Below, piece after piece: positions 25,751 to 35,629 of a stretch of 64,000 bases of DNA; position 1 is the stretch's first letter, and every line of letters starts with the position of its first letter. Source of the stretch: an uncultured Eubacteriales bacterium (GTDB lineage: Bacteria; Bacillota; Clostridia; Saccharofermentanales; Fastidiosipilaceae); NCBI GenBank assembly GCA_902373515.1, contig CABKML010000007.1, positions 1 through 64,000 on the forward strand, read 5' to 3'. Both the position numbers and the translations under genes were made by a program. The notes under the pieces are model-generated. The model did not search any database. It had not been told where the DNA came from and worked only from the letters and a program-made list of their open reading frames with translations.

Positions 25751-27301
25751 ATGGCCGATAAATTGACGAAAAAATTTTTAGAGCAGTTAAATAATTTTGT
25801 AAAAGACAGACAACCGGAAAAAATTTGGCTTGCCTGTTCCGGCGGCCCCGATTCACTAGCTCTGCTTTGGCTTTTAGCTGATAATTTGCCGCCTGAGATA
25901 AGTTTGAACGTTTTACATGTTTGGCATAATTTACGTGCGGAAGCGGAAGCGGAATATTACAAATTAGCTGCCTCTTTACCTAAGCGAGTGCAGAAATTTC
26001 AGGCTTTTTATGCTGACGTTAAGGCCTATGCGCACGATTGCAATTTAAGTGCTGAAGTTGCTGCCAGAGAATTAAGGCGTTCAGCTTACGCATATTGTAC
26101 GAACGGGGAAGAAAAAGCATATGTCTGTTTGGCTCAACATGCCGATGATCAGGCCGAAACAATAATTTTACACGCCTGTAAGGGGAGCGGTATGAACGGC
26201 TTATGCGGTATAGCTTCTCTAAAAAGACATTTAACGGCGCCTGAAACTGTAAAACAGATTAAAAACGCCGGTTACTTAAAACTCGTTACGGGAACTTGCG
26301 CAACCGAGAGACAATTTAGTGAGTTAAGTGCTTCAACTCTGAACAACGCCTGCTTTTATACGGCCTGGCGTCCGCTATTACCTTTATTGAAAAAGGAATT
26401 ACTTGAATATGTTAAAGCCCGCAAACTCAATTATTCAGTGGATCGGACCAATTATGACCCTCATTATGAGCGCAATTTTATTCGTCTGCAGCTTTTACCG
26501 GCTTTAACTGAGCGCTTCCCGCAGACTGTCGAAAAATTAGGTAATTTGGGCGCTACGGTTGAGCGTACTTTGCAAGCGACAGATTATTTGTTGGCGAATA
26601 ATGCACAGATAAAAAAAGTCAGGGACTTATCCGATGTGCAAAAATTGGAGGCGGGAGAAAAAGTTTTGGCTTTATCTTTTCTTGCAGCGGATAATAAAAG
26701 CGATTTTTTAACTTTGCCCGAAACTGTTCGCAACCTTTATTTAGAACGGCAACTGCATAATAAATTCCCGGATTTGCTTTTATCACGCACACAATACAAT
26801 AACATACAGCGTTTATTTAATCTTGCTCTCTACCGTCCTTGTAAAGATTTACGGCTTATAATTTTACGTAAAGATTGTTTAATGTTGCTTATCGATCGTC
26901 TGCTGTTAATATATTCGTCGCCGCACTTTAATTTTTCGCACGCGTCGTTTGACCGGTCGCTGATATATAAGAAGTGTCGAAAATATTTTTTAGAACATTA
27001 TGCCGTGCTTTTACCTTTAAAATCCAACTGGCGAAGTTATTACCGCCTAAGCGGAGAATTGCCCGAAAATATGTGCCTGCGTACCATGCTGCCGGGTGAT
27101 TATTTTAACGTAAACACCGCAAATTCCTGCAAGCATCGGCTACTTAGCGATTATTTGCACAAAAGCAACTTACCGGAATTTCTCTGGCCGGAATTAATGG
27201 TTCTTTCCGAGAAAAATAGCCGACATTTGTACCATCTGTTTTACAAAAAATTAACAAAATGGCAGACCTTCTCTTTATTATCAAATGACAAAAAACTGTA
27301 G
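25751..27301 (+). CDS. tilS: tRNA(Ile)-lysidine synthase TilS
   Basis: Converts C34 of the CAU-anticodon tRNA-Ile to lysidine using ATP and lysine, so that AUA is read as isoleucine. The PP-loop motif SGGPDSLALL is near residue 30, with the partner segment CLAQHADDQAETIILHACKG near residue 125 and RNFIRLQLLPAL in the substrate domain. A TilS C-terminal domain follows (RTMLPGDYFN). It is 516 aa, slightly long for the family. Genes tilS-hpt-ftsH follow each other as in Bacillus. Confidence 0.93.
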   Translation: MADKLTKKFLEQLNNFVKDRQPEKIWLACSGGPDSLALLWLLADNLPPEISLNVLHVWHNLRAEAEAEYYKLAASLPKRVQKFQAFYADVKAYAHDCNLSAEVAARELRRSAYAYCTNGEEKAYVCLAQHADDQAETIILHACKGSGMNGLCGIASLKRHLTAPETVKQIKNAGYLKLVTGTCATERQFSELSASTLNNACFYTAWRPLLPLLKKELLEYVKARKLNYSVDRTNYDPHYERNFIRLQLLPALTERFPQTVEKLGNLGATVERTLQATDYLLANNAQIKKVRDLSDVQKLEAGEKVLALSFLAADNKSDFLTLPETVRNLYLERQLHNKFPDLLLSRTQYNNIQRLFNLALYRPCKDLRLIILRKDCLMLLIDRLLLIYSSPHFNFSHASFDRSLIYKKCRKYFLEHYAVLLPLKSNWRSYYRLSGELPENMCLRTMLPGDYFNVNTANSCKHRLLSDYLHKSNLPEFLWPELMVLSEKNSRHLYHLFYKKLTKWQTFSLLSNDKKL

Positions 27302-27315
27302 TCGCAGGCTATTTG

Positions 27316-27324
27316 TGTTAAAAT
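27316..27324 (+). promoter_or_regulatory. Possible hpt promoter, extended -10
   Basis: TGTTAAAAT at 27316-27324 in the 53-base gap before hpt. No -35 match is seen; the identical nonamer precedes yitT. Confidence 0.45.
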
Positions 27325-27354
27325 TAGACGTACTTCGGTTAAAGGAGAATAGGC

Positions 27355-27927
27355 ATGACTCAGAATAGGTTACCAGGTAAATTTTCGGAAATTGGCGGTA
27401 TGTATCCGGCACATTTGCTGATCAGTCAGGACGAGTTGACAGCTATGGTACAACGTTTAGGTAAACAAATTACGGAAGATTATTGCGGGAAACAAATTTT
27501 ATTGGTTTCTATATTGAAAGGTTCCTTCATTTTTTGCAGCGATTTGGTACGGGCGATTGATTTGCCGACGACAGTGGAATTCATGGCATGCAGCTCCTAT
27601 GGTGACGGTACGAGCAGCAGCGGTAAAGTTAAAATTATTAAAGATCTGGATTGTGATATTAAAGATAAGCATGTAATACTGGTTGAAGATATTGTAGATA
27701 CGGGATTAACTTTAAGTAAGTTAAAGGAAGTACTGTCTTTACGTCATCCGGCCAGCTTGAAGATTTGTACGGCGTTCGATAAACCTGTTAAACGTAAAGT
27801 TGAACTCCATCCGGAATATGTAGGTATTGAAGTCCCGGATGAGTTTATTATCGGTTACGGCCTGGATTATCAGAATTACTATCGTAATCTGTCGGAAATT
27901 TATGCCGCCAGACCGGTAGAAAATTAA
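27355..27927 (+). CDS. hpt: Hypoxanthine (guanine) phosphoribosyltransferase
   Basis: Purine salvage enzyme joining hypoxanthine or guanine to PRPP. The 190-aa type I PRTase has the PRPP-binding motif HVILVEDIVDTGLTL near residues 103-117, the flexible loop CSSYGDGTSSSGKVK and the purine-site segment KPVKRKVELHPEYVGIEVPDEFIIGYGLD. The start is ATG 27355 behind AAAGGAGA. It precedes ftsH by 12 bases, a conserved pairing. Confidence 0.95.
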   Translation: MTQNRLPGKFSEIGGMYPAHLLISQDELTAMVQRLGKQITEDYCGKQILLVSILKGSFIFCSDLVRAIDLPTTVEFMACSSYGDGTSSSGKVKIIKDLDCDIKDKHVILVEDIVDTGLTLSKLKEVLSLRHPASLKICTAFDKPVKRKVELHPEYVGIEVPDEFIIGYGLDYQNYYRNLSEIYAARPVEN

Positions 27928-27939
27928 ATTGGAGTTGTT

Positions 27940-30078
27940 ATGTTTGAGAAAGAAAAACGAAAAACTAAAGGCATAAGACCTAATATCGGCACTTTTCTGT
28001 TGCTGATTCTGTTTGCGTTCATTGCAATATACTACTTTATGGGTGATAAAGAACCGGACACCGATTTGTCTGCAATTTTACAGTTGGTGGATGACGGTAA
28101 AGTCCAACATGTAGATATTGTTAATAATAAGATTTCCGTTAAATTGATTGATACGCGAAAAACCAAGCAGCCGGAGACAACTGTCGCCGGAACTTCATCG
28201 GCTTCCTCGAACAACGATTCTTTGCTGAATATATTGGCTAATAACAAGCAGACGGACAAAAATAAAATTGTTCTGGACGGCAGAACGATAAATAAGTATG
28301 TTTCACCTAACTGGATGAATTTATTACTTGAAAAGTTGGAAAAGGCCAAAGATAAATACGGCTTGACCTATAACTATACCGAACCTATAAGTCTCGGAGC
28401 CATGACCAATGTTATATTAATTTTGGTAATGTTGGGTCTGTTGGCATTTTCCATGTGGAATTTATTCTTCCGGCAGATGGGCGAAGGGAAAAACCCTCTG
28501 AACTTCGGCGGCAGTAAAGCAAAAAGAGTTGATTTGAGTACCGACCCTGTGACTTTTGCCGATGTGGCCGGCGCCGATGAAGAAAAAGGTGAAATGCAGG
28601 AAATTGTCGATTTCCTGAAAAATCCGCAAAAATATTATGCTCTCGGAGCTAAAATTCCGCGCGGTGTCCTTTTAGTCGGCCCTCCGGGTACCGGTAAGAC
28701 TTTGTTGGCCAAGGCTGTCGCGACGGAAGCAGGTGTACCTTTTTACACCATTTCCGGTTCCGATTTCATGGAAATGTATGTCGGTGTCGGCGCTTCCCGT
28801 GTCAGAGAGATGTTTAATGAAGTTAAAAAACATACGCCGGCGATTATATTTATTGATGAAATTGATGCTATCGGTCGTCAGAGAGGCTCCGGTTTAGGCG
28901 GCGGCCATGATGAAAGAGAGCAGACTTTGAATCAGATCCTGGTTGAAATGGACGGTTTCAGTTCAACTCAGGGAATTATAGTTATGGCGGCCACTAACCG
29001 CCCCGACATTTTGGATGCGGCCTTGACCAGACCCGGTCGTTTCGATCGGCAAATTACCGTTTCACCGCCAGATATTCAAGGGCGTGAGGATATTTTGGCA
29101 GTACATGCCAAAGGCAAAAAACTGGCCAAGGGTATCGACTTACGTGAGATTGCTCGTATTACTCCGGGCTTTACAGGTGCCGATTTGGCTAATTTGCTGA
29201 ATGAAGCGGCATTGTTGGCGGCGCGTAAAAATGCCAAAGAAATTACATATTTTGATATTCAGGATGCAATATTCAAAGTGATGCTCGGACCGGAGAAGAA
29301 AAATCGCATTATGAGCGAAAAGGAGAGAAGTATTACAGCTCACCACGAAGCCGGTCATGCCATTATGGTGCGGGCCATGAGTGAAACTGAAAGAGTTGAA
29401 CGCGTTTCTATAATTTCAGCCGGTCAAGCAGGAGGATATACAGCCCATAAGCCCTTTGAAGATCTGTATTATGCCAGCAAGGATCATTTGTTGCAGAATA
29501 TTATGATTGCTCTGGGCGGTCGCGGTGGCGAACAATTGATTTTCAAACAAATAACTACCGGTGCTTCCAATGATTTGGAAAGCTGTAACAAGTTGGCCCG
29601 AAAGATGGTTACCGTTTACGGTATGGCCGAGCATATGGAAAATCTGGTATTCACGGAATCAGACGATATGTTTATGGGCCACGGTATCGGGCACAGTCAC
29701 AGCTTCAGTGAACATACGGCACAACTTATCGACAACAATGTTAAAGAAATAATTGATGCAGCTTACAAGCGAGTTATGACCTGCTTAAGTCAGCATGAGA
29801 CGGCTTTGCGGAAAATTGCAGAGCGTTTGTTGGAAGTGGAACGTATTGATGAGGTAGAGTTTGAAATCCTTTATTTGGAGAACACACCGCCGGAGATTTT
29901 AGCTTTGGATGCTGTTAACCTTGGAAGAGAGCAGATGATTAAAGACGGCTTGTTGCCGACCAAGGATAATTTAGCGGAATTCAAGGAAAAGTATGCGGCC
30001 CAAAAGGCTGAAACCGAGAAGAAAAGAGCTATGGCGCAATTGCAGGCTGCTGAAGTTCCCGATTTAACTGAAGCTTAA
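27940..30078 (+). CDS. ftsH: ATP-dependent zinc metalloprotease FtsH
   Basis: Membrane-bound hexameric AAA+ protease for quality control of membrane and cytosolic proteins. Two helices (about residues 15-32 and 148-170) flank an extracytoplasmic domain. The AAA domain has Walker A GPPGTGKT near 246, Walker B IIFIDEIDAI, the second region of homology with NRPDILDAALTRPGRFDRQ, and the zinc site HEAGH near 468 with a downstream acidic ligand. At 712 aa it is somewhat long, with a lysine-rich C-terminal tail after residue 660. A bidirectional terminator separates it from murC. Confidence 0.96.
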   Translation: MFEKEKRKTKGIRPNIGTFLLLILFAFIAIYYFMGDKEPDTDLSAILQLVDDGKVQHVDIVNNKISVKLIDTRKTKQPETTVAGTSSASSNNDSLLNILANNKQTDKNKIVLDGRTINKYVSPNWMNLLLEKLEKAKDKYGLTYNYTEPISLGAMTNVILILVMLGLLAFSMWNLFFRQMGEGKNPLNFGGSKAKRVDLSTDPVTFADVAGADEEKGEMQEIVDFLKNPQKYYALGAKIPRGVLLVGPPGTGKTLLAKAVATEAGVPFYTISGSDFMEMYVGVGASRVREMFNEVKKHTPAIIFIDEIDAIGRQRGSGLGGGHDEREQTLNQILVEMDGFSSTQGIIVMAATNRPDILDAALTRPGRFDRQITVSPPDIQGREDILAVHAKGKKLAKGIDLREIARITPGFTGADLANLLNEAALLAARKNAKEITYFDIQDAIFKVMLGPEKKNRIMSEKERSITAHHEAGHAIMVRAMSETERVERVSIISAGQAGGYTAHKPFEDLYYASKDHLLQNIMIALGGRGGEQLIFKQITTGASNDLESCNKLARKMVTVYGMAEHMENLVFTESDDMFMGHGIGHSHSFSEHTAQLIDNNVKEIIDAAYKRVMTCLSQHETALRKIAERLLEVERIDEVEFEILYLENTPPEILALDAVNLGREQMIKDGLLPTKDNLAEFKEKYAAQKAETEKKRAMAQLQAAEVPDLTEA

Positions 30079-30120
30079 AAATAAATCGGCGGCTGTTTGC
30101 CGAAGCGCAATAAGCGTAAT

Positions 30121-30167
30121 AAAAAGCACATGGACTAACCATTAACGGTAATTTCCATGTGCTTTTT
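30121..30167. terminator. Bidirectional terminator between ftsH and murC
   Basis: AAAAAGCACATGGA (30121-30134) pairs perfectly with TCCATGTGCTTTTT (30154-30167), 14 pairs with a 19-base loop. A-runs and T-runs on both sides allow use from either strand. Confidence 0.9.
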
Positions 30168-30219
30168 CATTTATCTTATCGGCAATTATCGGCAAGCGAC
30201 AAGAGCAATAAGACTGTTG

Positions 30220-31731
30220 TTATAATTTCTCGTCAGCCAATCTTTGACCGACAGCTCTGACTTCCTCCGGCCCTAAAAATAGGACCAAATCACCGGGGTG
30301 ACACAATTCCGATAAACGCTTTTTTATCTGCTCATAATCCGGTTGCAATTCCGCATGCCCGCCGGCAGCATTGATCGCGTCGACCAGCATTTGCGAGCTG
30401 ACACCGAAATTGCTCTGCTCCCGGTCGCTGAAAATATTCATGAACAGAACATGCTCCGCATTTTTCAAGGCATCGACATAATCCGGGAAAAGATTCTTTA
30501 CTCGACCGTAGGTTAACGGTTGATAAACAACATAGCGATGTTTGTACGGCAGCTTGGCGGCAGCCATAATTGTAGCTTTAGTTGCTGTCGGATGATGGGC
30601 GTAATCGCCGACAATCGTCGCTCCCCGGAAAGTTCCTTTAACTTCAAAGCGCCCGTCAGCGCCGTGAAATTCAGCCAAAGCTTTGACTATAGTTTCAATA
30701 TTGGCGCCGTATAAATCGGCTGCCGCTAAAGCCGCCAAAGCATTCAGGACATTATGGCGTCCGGGAACTTGTAATTTTACTTTCGTTAAGAATTGGCCCT
30801 GTTTATAAAAATCGAACTCGGGATAGCCGGCGTTATAAGTTAAATTAAAAGCCGCATAATCAGGTAATTTATGTTCCGCCCACATTCTTACCAATTCATC
30901 TTCACTTGTATTTTTAATTTCAGGATAATTGTCCGAATCTATGATATTGAAACTGTAAAGATTAACGTGGCCGTTTGCTTTTTCCGCCCGCATACGAGCA
31001 GCAGCTTCCAGACATTTATCAATATGCTTACCTCGATCGAGCACAATCAGCTGACCGTCTGCCGGAATATTGGCGATAAAGCGGGCAAAGCAATTGATGA
31101 GATTGTCCATGGTTTTGAAATAATCCAAATGATCATTGTCAATGTTCAATAAAATAGCTGTACTGCTGCGGAAATTGAGTAAACTGGAATTATATTCACA
31201 AGCTTCCGAGATTAAAAGCTCTCCCGGTTTACCGGAACGAACTGTGGAACCGTTAAAAGCACTGAATTCCGCTCCCAAATGTACGGACGGATCGAAGTTA
31301 TCCGCAATCAGCATGGAAGATAACATGGAAGTTGTTGTCGTTTTACCGTGAGTGCCGGCGACATTAATCACTTTGTTGTAATATCTTGTCAACCAGCCGA
31401 GAAATTCCGCCCGATCGATAATCGGAATACCTAATTCCTCGCAACGATTCAATTCCGGATTAGGCCGTTTAATAGCAGCCGTATAAATAGCAGCATCAGG
31501 GCCGAAATCATCAATCCACATACTATGGTGACTGTAATGAATAGTAATATTTAATTCTTTACTTAAGCGATCTGTTCGATCATTCTCGTGCGGATCAGAG
31601 CCGGCAACTTCATAGCCCAAATTGTGCGCCATAATAGCCAGACCGCTCATACTTATACCGCCGATGCCGACAAAAAACAAACGCGCATTGGCCGGTAAAT
31701 CTTTTAATGAGTGTGGATGCATTGTTTCCAT
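30220..31731 (-). CDS. murC: UDP-N-acetylmuramate--L-alanine ligase
   Basis: Adds L-alanine to UDP-MurNAc in peptidoglycan precursor synthesis. Motifs: UDP-binding GIGGISMSGLA near residue 22, ATP-binding GTHGKTTTTSM near 120, a central Mur ligase domain, and a C-terminal domain with FLGPEEVRAVGQ at the end. I use the ATG at 31731 (503 aa), preceded by AGAGG at 31739-31743; an open frame 56 codons longer would run into the divergent promoter region. It is the only reverse-strand gene between 12.2 and 50.3 kb. Confidence 0.94.
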   Translation of the reverse strand: METMHPHSLKDLPANARLFFVGIGGISMSGLAIMAHNLGYEVAGSDPHENDRTDRLSKELNITIHYSHHSMWIDDFGPDAAIYTAAIKRPNPELNRCEELGIPIIDRAEFLGWLTRYYNKVINVAGTHGKTTTTSMLSSMLIADNFDPSVHLGAEFSAFNGSTVRSGKPGELLISEACEYNSSLLNFRSSTAILLNIDNDHLDYFKTMDNLINCFARFIANIPADGQLIVLDRGKHIDKCLEAAARMRAEKANGHVNLYSFNIIDSDNYPEIKNTSEDELVRMWAEHKLPDYAAFNLTYNAGYPEFDFYKQGQFLTKVKLQVPGRHNVLNALAALAAADLYGANIETIVKALAEFHGADGRFEVKGTFRGATIVGDYAHHPTATKATIMAAAKLPYKHRYVVYQPLTYGRVKNLFPDYVDALKNAEHVLFMNIFSDREQSNFGVSSQMLVDAINAAGGHAELQPDYEQIKKRLSELCHPGDLVLFLGPEEVRAVGQRLADEKL

Positions 31732-31775
31732 AGAAAAACCTCTTTCTTTTATAATGATAACATATGTAAGGAACT

Positions 31776-31805
31776 TTGAATTGCCGGCGATATTTTTAGT
31801 ATAAT
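31776..31805 (+). promoter_or_regulatory. Promoter of the PP2C phosphatase gene
   Basis: TTGAAT (31776-31781), an 18-base spacer, perfect TATAAT (31800-31805), 30 bases before the GTG start. The divergent murC promoter must lie in the same 103-base gap; TATAAA/TATCAT-like -10s are visible on the minus strand but none is decisive. Confidence 0.7.
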
Positions 31806-31834
31806 AAGCGGAGAGCAAAGAGGGGTAGAAGACA

Positions 31835-33442
31835 GTGATTAAATACCGTGTGATTGCTATTTCAGAGACGGGAGCAGTCAGAGATAACAATGAAGACAAT
31901 CTTTATCTTAATAGTGAATGGCGTCATGGCAGTGAAGTCAATGTACCTTATTGGCACTATTTGGATAAGACTGCAGACGCCTCATTGTTTGTTGTTTGTG
32001 ACGGTATGGGGGGAGAAAGTTACGGCGAAGAGGCTTCATTAATTGCAGTTTCCGGTTTATCGGCCGTAGAAGACCGCTTAATTCACTCTTCCAAGCAGGA
32101 TTTTGCAGAATTGATGCAGAGTTACCTGCTTATGGTTAATCAGGAAATATGCAATCGCATACGGGCGCATCACGGATTGAGAATGGGTACGACATTTTCT
32201 TCGCTGCTTATTCGCCATCGGACTGCCCGCTGTATTAATTTGGGCGACAGTCGAATTTATTTGTATCGTCGAGACAAGTTGAGACAATTGACGGTCGACC
32301 AGACGCAAGCCCAGAAATTGGCGGATTTAGGTCTGATCAGTCAAAGTGAAGTTAAAACGCATCCGGAGCACAATCGTCTGGTGCAGCATCTTGGTATATT
32401 TCCAAATGAATATAATTTGGAACCGGCTTTATCACCTGAAATCGAATTGGCCATAGGCGACTGCTTCCTTTTATGCAGTGACGGATTAACCGATATGTTG
32501 TCGGACGAAAATATTCGGAAAATTTTATCTACGAGTAAAGATATTAAATTGGCGGCGGAAGATTTGGTCCAGAAAGCGATAATTGCCGGCGGTAAAGATA
32601 ATATAACCGTTATTCTGTTGCGAATAGATAATATTAGTGACGAAAGACTGATGAAAAGCGGGCGGATTAAAACGGTTGCGCCGATGCAAGCAGCGGCAAA
32701 ATCGGTTCTTAACTTGGAAGATACGCGGCAAAATCCTTTAATGAAGATGCGCCTGAATGAAAATTTATTGCATAATTTTCCGGCAGCGTCGATGCTTGAT
32801 ACCGGCGCAACAGGTGCGGACGGACTTGCAGATGAGGTTGAGACGGAGTTCAAGCATTTAAGTAAGGGTATCAGTAATTTTGACTTGTTGCAGCATCCTT
32901 ATTTGGATTTTCAGAAGTTGGAAGAACAACAGGCTTTACAGGAAGCGGATAAACATGAAAAACAGTTGTTACAGGAAAAAATGCTGCAGACTCAAAATAA
33001 TGACCGCGTTAAACAGCACGATACTGTTGTCGATACTGTGGTCAATATGGGTGAAAACAAGGGCAGCAATATTTTAATCAGTCGAGTATCGGGCAATAAT
33101 GCCTCAGCCAGCACTTTAAGCTTTTTTGATGAAAATCGTACTTTGACGGAACCGATTACTACCGATGATTTGCAACGCTTCAATCAAGCTCGGGAAGCTG
33201 CCAGAAGAAGACAGATGGCCCAGCAGTTGAAAGAGAAAAAACCGGATGGGGGCAAATACATCAGTCGCAATCTGCCGTATGTCACCCAAGCGTCGCCGGC
33301 TCAAACTAAGGGTAACTTTTCGGTAATTTGGCGCTTGATTTTGGCTTTGCTCGTTGTTATCGGTTTGGCGGCTTTTATATATTATCTGTATCGTGTTTAT
33401 GACTTTAATGTTGTTCTGTTTCTGCAAGATTTGTTCAGTTAG
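31835..33442 (+). CDS. PP2C-type serine/threonine phosphatase with C-terminal membrane anchor
   Basis: Mn2+/Mg2+-dependent protein phosphatase (Stp/PrpC family). Residues 1-260 are the PP2C domain: RDNNEDN at 17-23, VCDGMGGES, NLGDSRIYLYR, LLCSDGLTDML and GKDNITVILL. A low-complexity Q/E/N-rich region (about 270-490) leads to one transmembrane helix near residues 500-522 and a short hydrophobic tail. Standard Stp is about 240-250 aa and soluble; here the enzyme would be tethered with its catalytic domain in the cytoplasm. It starts at GTG 31835 behind AGAGGGGT. The usual partner kinase PrkC is not in the window. Confidence 0.87.
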   Translation: MIKYRVIAISETGAVRDNNEDNLYLNSEWRHGSEVNVPYWHYLDKTADASLFVVCDGMGGESYGEEASLIAVSGLSAVEDRLIHSSKQDFAELMQSYLLMVNQEICNRIRAHHGLRMGTTFSSLLIRHRTARCINLGDSRIYLYRRDKLRQLTVDQTQAQKLADLGLISQSEVKTHPEHNRLVQHLGIFPNEYNLEPALSPEIELAIGDCFLLCSDGLTDMLSDENIRKILSTSKDIKLAAEDLVQKAIIAGGKDNITVILLRIDNISDERLMKSGRIKTVAPMQAAAKSVLNLEDTRQNPLMKMRLNENLLHNFPAASMLDTGATGADGLADEVETEFKHLSKGISNFDLLQHPYLDFQKLEEQQALQEADKHEKQLLQEKMLQTQNNDRVKQHDTVVDTVVNMGENKGSNILISRVSGNNASASTLSFFDENRTLTEPITTDDLQRFNQAREAARRRQMAQQLKEKKPDGGKYISRNLPYVTQASPAQTKGNFSVIWRLILALLVVIGLAAFIYYLYRVYDFNVVLFLQDLFS

Positions 33443-33513
33443 GCCGCTTGTCATGTGACGATGGTAACAATAATAAAATTAGTTAAAATAATTGTGTCAA
33501 AAATATAAACTTG

Positions 33514-33522
33514 TGCTATAAT
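33514..33522 (+). promoter_or_regulatory. DUF805 gene promoter, extended -10
   Basis: TGCTATAAT at 33514-33522, with TTGTGT at 33492-33497 as a poor, distant -35. It leaves a leader of about 23 bases. Confidence 0.65.
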
Positions 33523-33551
33523 GGTGAAAATTACCGAACGGGGGACTTTCT

Positions 33552-34103
33552 ATGTCGTTTATCGGAAATAGCATACGTAATTACTGTGTCAATTATTTTA
33601 ATTTTAAAGGGCGGACAGGACGAGCCGAATTTTGGACAATAACACTGATTTTAGTTGTTATGAGTGTTTTGTTGAATAGTTTGAGTTCTTCCTTGCAAAC
33701 GCTTTTCAACCTTTTAACAATTATTCCAACTATGGCAATGGTTATGCGGCGTGCAAATGACTCTAATCTAAGTAAAGTCGTAGTTGTTTTATATTATGTT
33801 TTTTCTTTCATGGGCGTGATTTTAATACTTGTATCCTTATCCGCCGTAGCCGCCGTAACCATGTTTTCCCATGGCTTGAGCTCCAACTCTACAGGAGTTT
33901 ATACTGTAATTTCTCTGATTTTAATTTCTTTTTTTACTATAGTCTCTACAATCATCGCCATTATTTTATGGCTGGTAATAGCCTGCCGTAAGACAAGGGA
34001 AATTCCTTCTTCTACCAAGGATTCTGCCGCACATTTTGCCACGGATTTCACCACGGATTCTTCTACGAATTCCACCACGGATCGGGATAACATTAATCAA
34101 TAG
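33552..34103 (+). CDS. DUF805-family membrane protein
   Basis: Small integral membrane protein of unknown function. The family hallmark is at the start (CVNYFNFKGRTGRAEFWTI), followed by about four hydrophobic helices. The 183-aa protein ends with a roughly 30-residue hydrophilic tail made of Ser/Thr/Asp-rich near-repeats (ATDFTTDSSTNSTTD) encoded by degenerate CCACGGATT units at about 34038-34085. It has its own promoter and stands alone between the phosphatase and brnQ. Confidence 0.8.
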   Translation: MSFIGNSIRNYCVNYFNFKGRTGRAEFWTITLILVVMSVLLNSLSSSLQTLFNLLTIIPTMAMVMRRANDSNLSKVVVVLYYVFSFMGVILILVSLSAVAAVTMFSHGLSSNSTGVYTVISLILISFFTIVSTIIAIILWLVIACRKTREIPSSTKDSAAHFATDFTTDSSTNSTTDRDNINQ

Positions 34104-34208
34104 ATTAAGCAAATTTAATTACTGTCGCTTATTAACCTGTAATCTGCCGGGATATTCGCTGCTGTGATTATGCTTTGCCTCATCTGAATAAAATTGATGG
34201 AGAGAATT

Positions 34209-35573
34209 ATGCGGAAAAATTTTTCATTAACATCCACATTACAAGTAAGTTTGCTGCTTTTCGGCTTTTTTTTCGGAGCGGGAAACTTAATATTCCCGCC
34301 GTTGATGGGAAAAATGGCCGGAACGGAATTTTTGCCGGCAATCAGCGGCTTTGCTATTACCGCAGTTTTATGTCCGGTACTCGGTATTTTTTCCGTTGCT
34401 AAAATGGACGGTATGGACAATTTGGCGAAACAGGTAGACAAGTATTTCGGTTTGCTGTTCCCTTTGGTTATTTGTTTGGCTATAGGCCCGGGATTAGGTA
34501 TACCGCGTGCCGGCAGCGTTCCTTTTGTGATGGCTTTGGAGCCTTTATTGCCGCCGGAAGTATCGTTACCTGCAGCCAGAGCCTTGTATACTGTAGTATT
34601 TTTTGCTATTGCTTTCTGGCTCTGTATTTCACCGGGAAAAATTGTACGGCGCGTCGGCAAATTTATTACGCCGCTGCTGTTGCTGTTGATATGCTCGTTG
34701 TTTTTTTCAACTTGGCTGAAATTTCCGTTCAGGCAGGGATTGGCCCAAGGACCTTATGCCGGAGCTTCGTTTTTAACAGGTGTTTTGGAAGGATATAACA
34801 CCATGGATGCTTTGGCGGCTTTGAACTTCGGTTTTGCAATAACTATTGCTATTAAATCGCTCAATCTCAAAGACGGTAGGCAGAACGGCCGTTTCTATAC
34901 TTATGCGGCAGCCGTTATCGCCGGTACTTTTCTTCTGATCGTCTACGGTATGCTGACTTATATCGGTGTAACAACAGCCGACTTGTTCCCGACAACGAAA
35001 AACGGCGCTGAAATTTTACGGTCTGCAGCCGCTATATCTCTAGGAAAATTCGGCTATGCCTTAATGCTTTCCGTTTTCAGCCTGGCGTGTTTAACGACTT
35101 GTATCGGCCTGATTGTCTCTTTATCCGATTATTTCAGTAAGATTTGCCCTTACTTTACTTATAAAAAAATGGTGACGATTATTTGCGTTATATCATGTCT
35201 TTTAGCTAATTTCGGTTTGGATGCGATTCTGAAATTTTCTTTACCTACTTTATTTATTATGAGTCCGGTCTCCGTTGTCTTAATTTTACTGGGTATAGGG
35301 GAACGCTTTTATCGCGGCAGAAGAATTGTTTTTTCTTTGACAGTTTACGTTTGTCTGCTGTTCAGCTTTATTGATGTCTTCAATAAGGCGTCTTGGATTC
35401 CGACACTGTTGCGTGATTTTATGGATTTATTGCCGCTGAGCGAATTCAAGTTGGCTTGGTTGGTGCCGACCTTGCTGGCTTTCGGGCTGAGTTTTATCGG
35501 CGATAAGCTTTATTTATGCAGCAGATGTCGTACAGCAGGCGCTTTGGACACCAGCGAAAAAAATGAAAACTGA
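34209..35573 (+). CDS. brnQ: Branched-chain amino acid transport protein BrnQ
   Basis: Sodium-coupled importer of leucine, isoleucine and valine (LIVCS family), about twelve helices in 454 aa. The N-terminal signature LLLFGFFFGAGNLIFPPLMG is diagnostic. I chose ATG 34209 because GGAG (34199-34202) lies 6 bases ahead; an ATG at 34197 and TTG at 34194 are in frame but lack a ribosome site. The gap upstream (34104-34208) shows no clear promoter. Confidence 0.92.
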   Translation: MRKNFSLTSTLQVSLLLFGFFFGAGNLIFPPLMGKMAGTEFLPAISGFAITAVLCPVLGIFSVAKMDGMDNLAKQVDKYFGLLFPLVICLAIGPGLGIPRAGSVPFVMALEPLLPPEVSLPAARALYTVVFFAIAFWLCISPGKIVRRVGKFITPLLLLLICSLFFSTWLKFPFRQGLAQGPYAGASFLTGVLEGYNTMDALAALNFGFAITIAIKSLNLKDGRQNGRFYTYAAAVIAGTFLLIVYGMLTYIGVTTADLFPTTKNGAEILRSAAAISLGKFGYALMLSVFSLACLTTCIGLIVSLSDYFSKICPYFTYKKMVTIICVISCLLANFGLDAILKFSLPTLFIMSPVSVVLILLGIGERFYRGRRIVFSLTVYVCLLFSFIDVFNKASWIPTLLRDFMDLLPLSEFKLAWLVPTLLAFGLSFIGDKLYLCSRCRTAGALDTSEKNEN

Positions 35574-35629
35574 ATAAATTGCTGAATTACGTATTATCTA
35601 TAAAACAAATTATAATTATGAATAAAATA

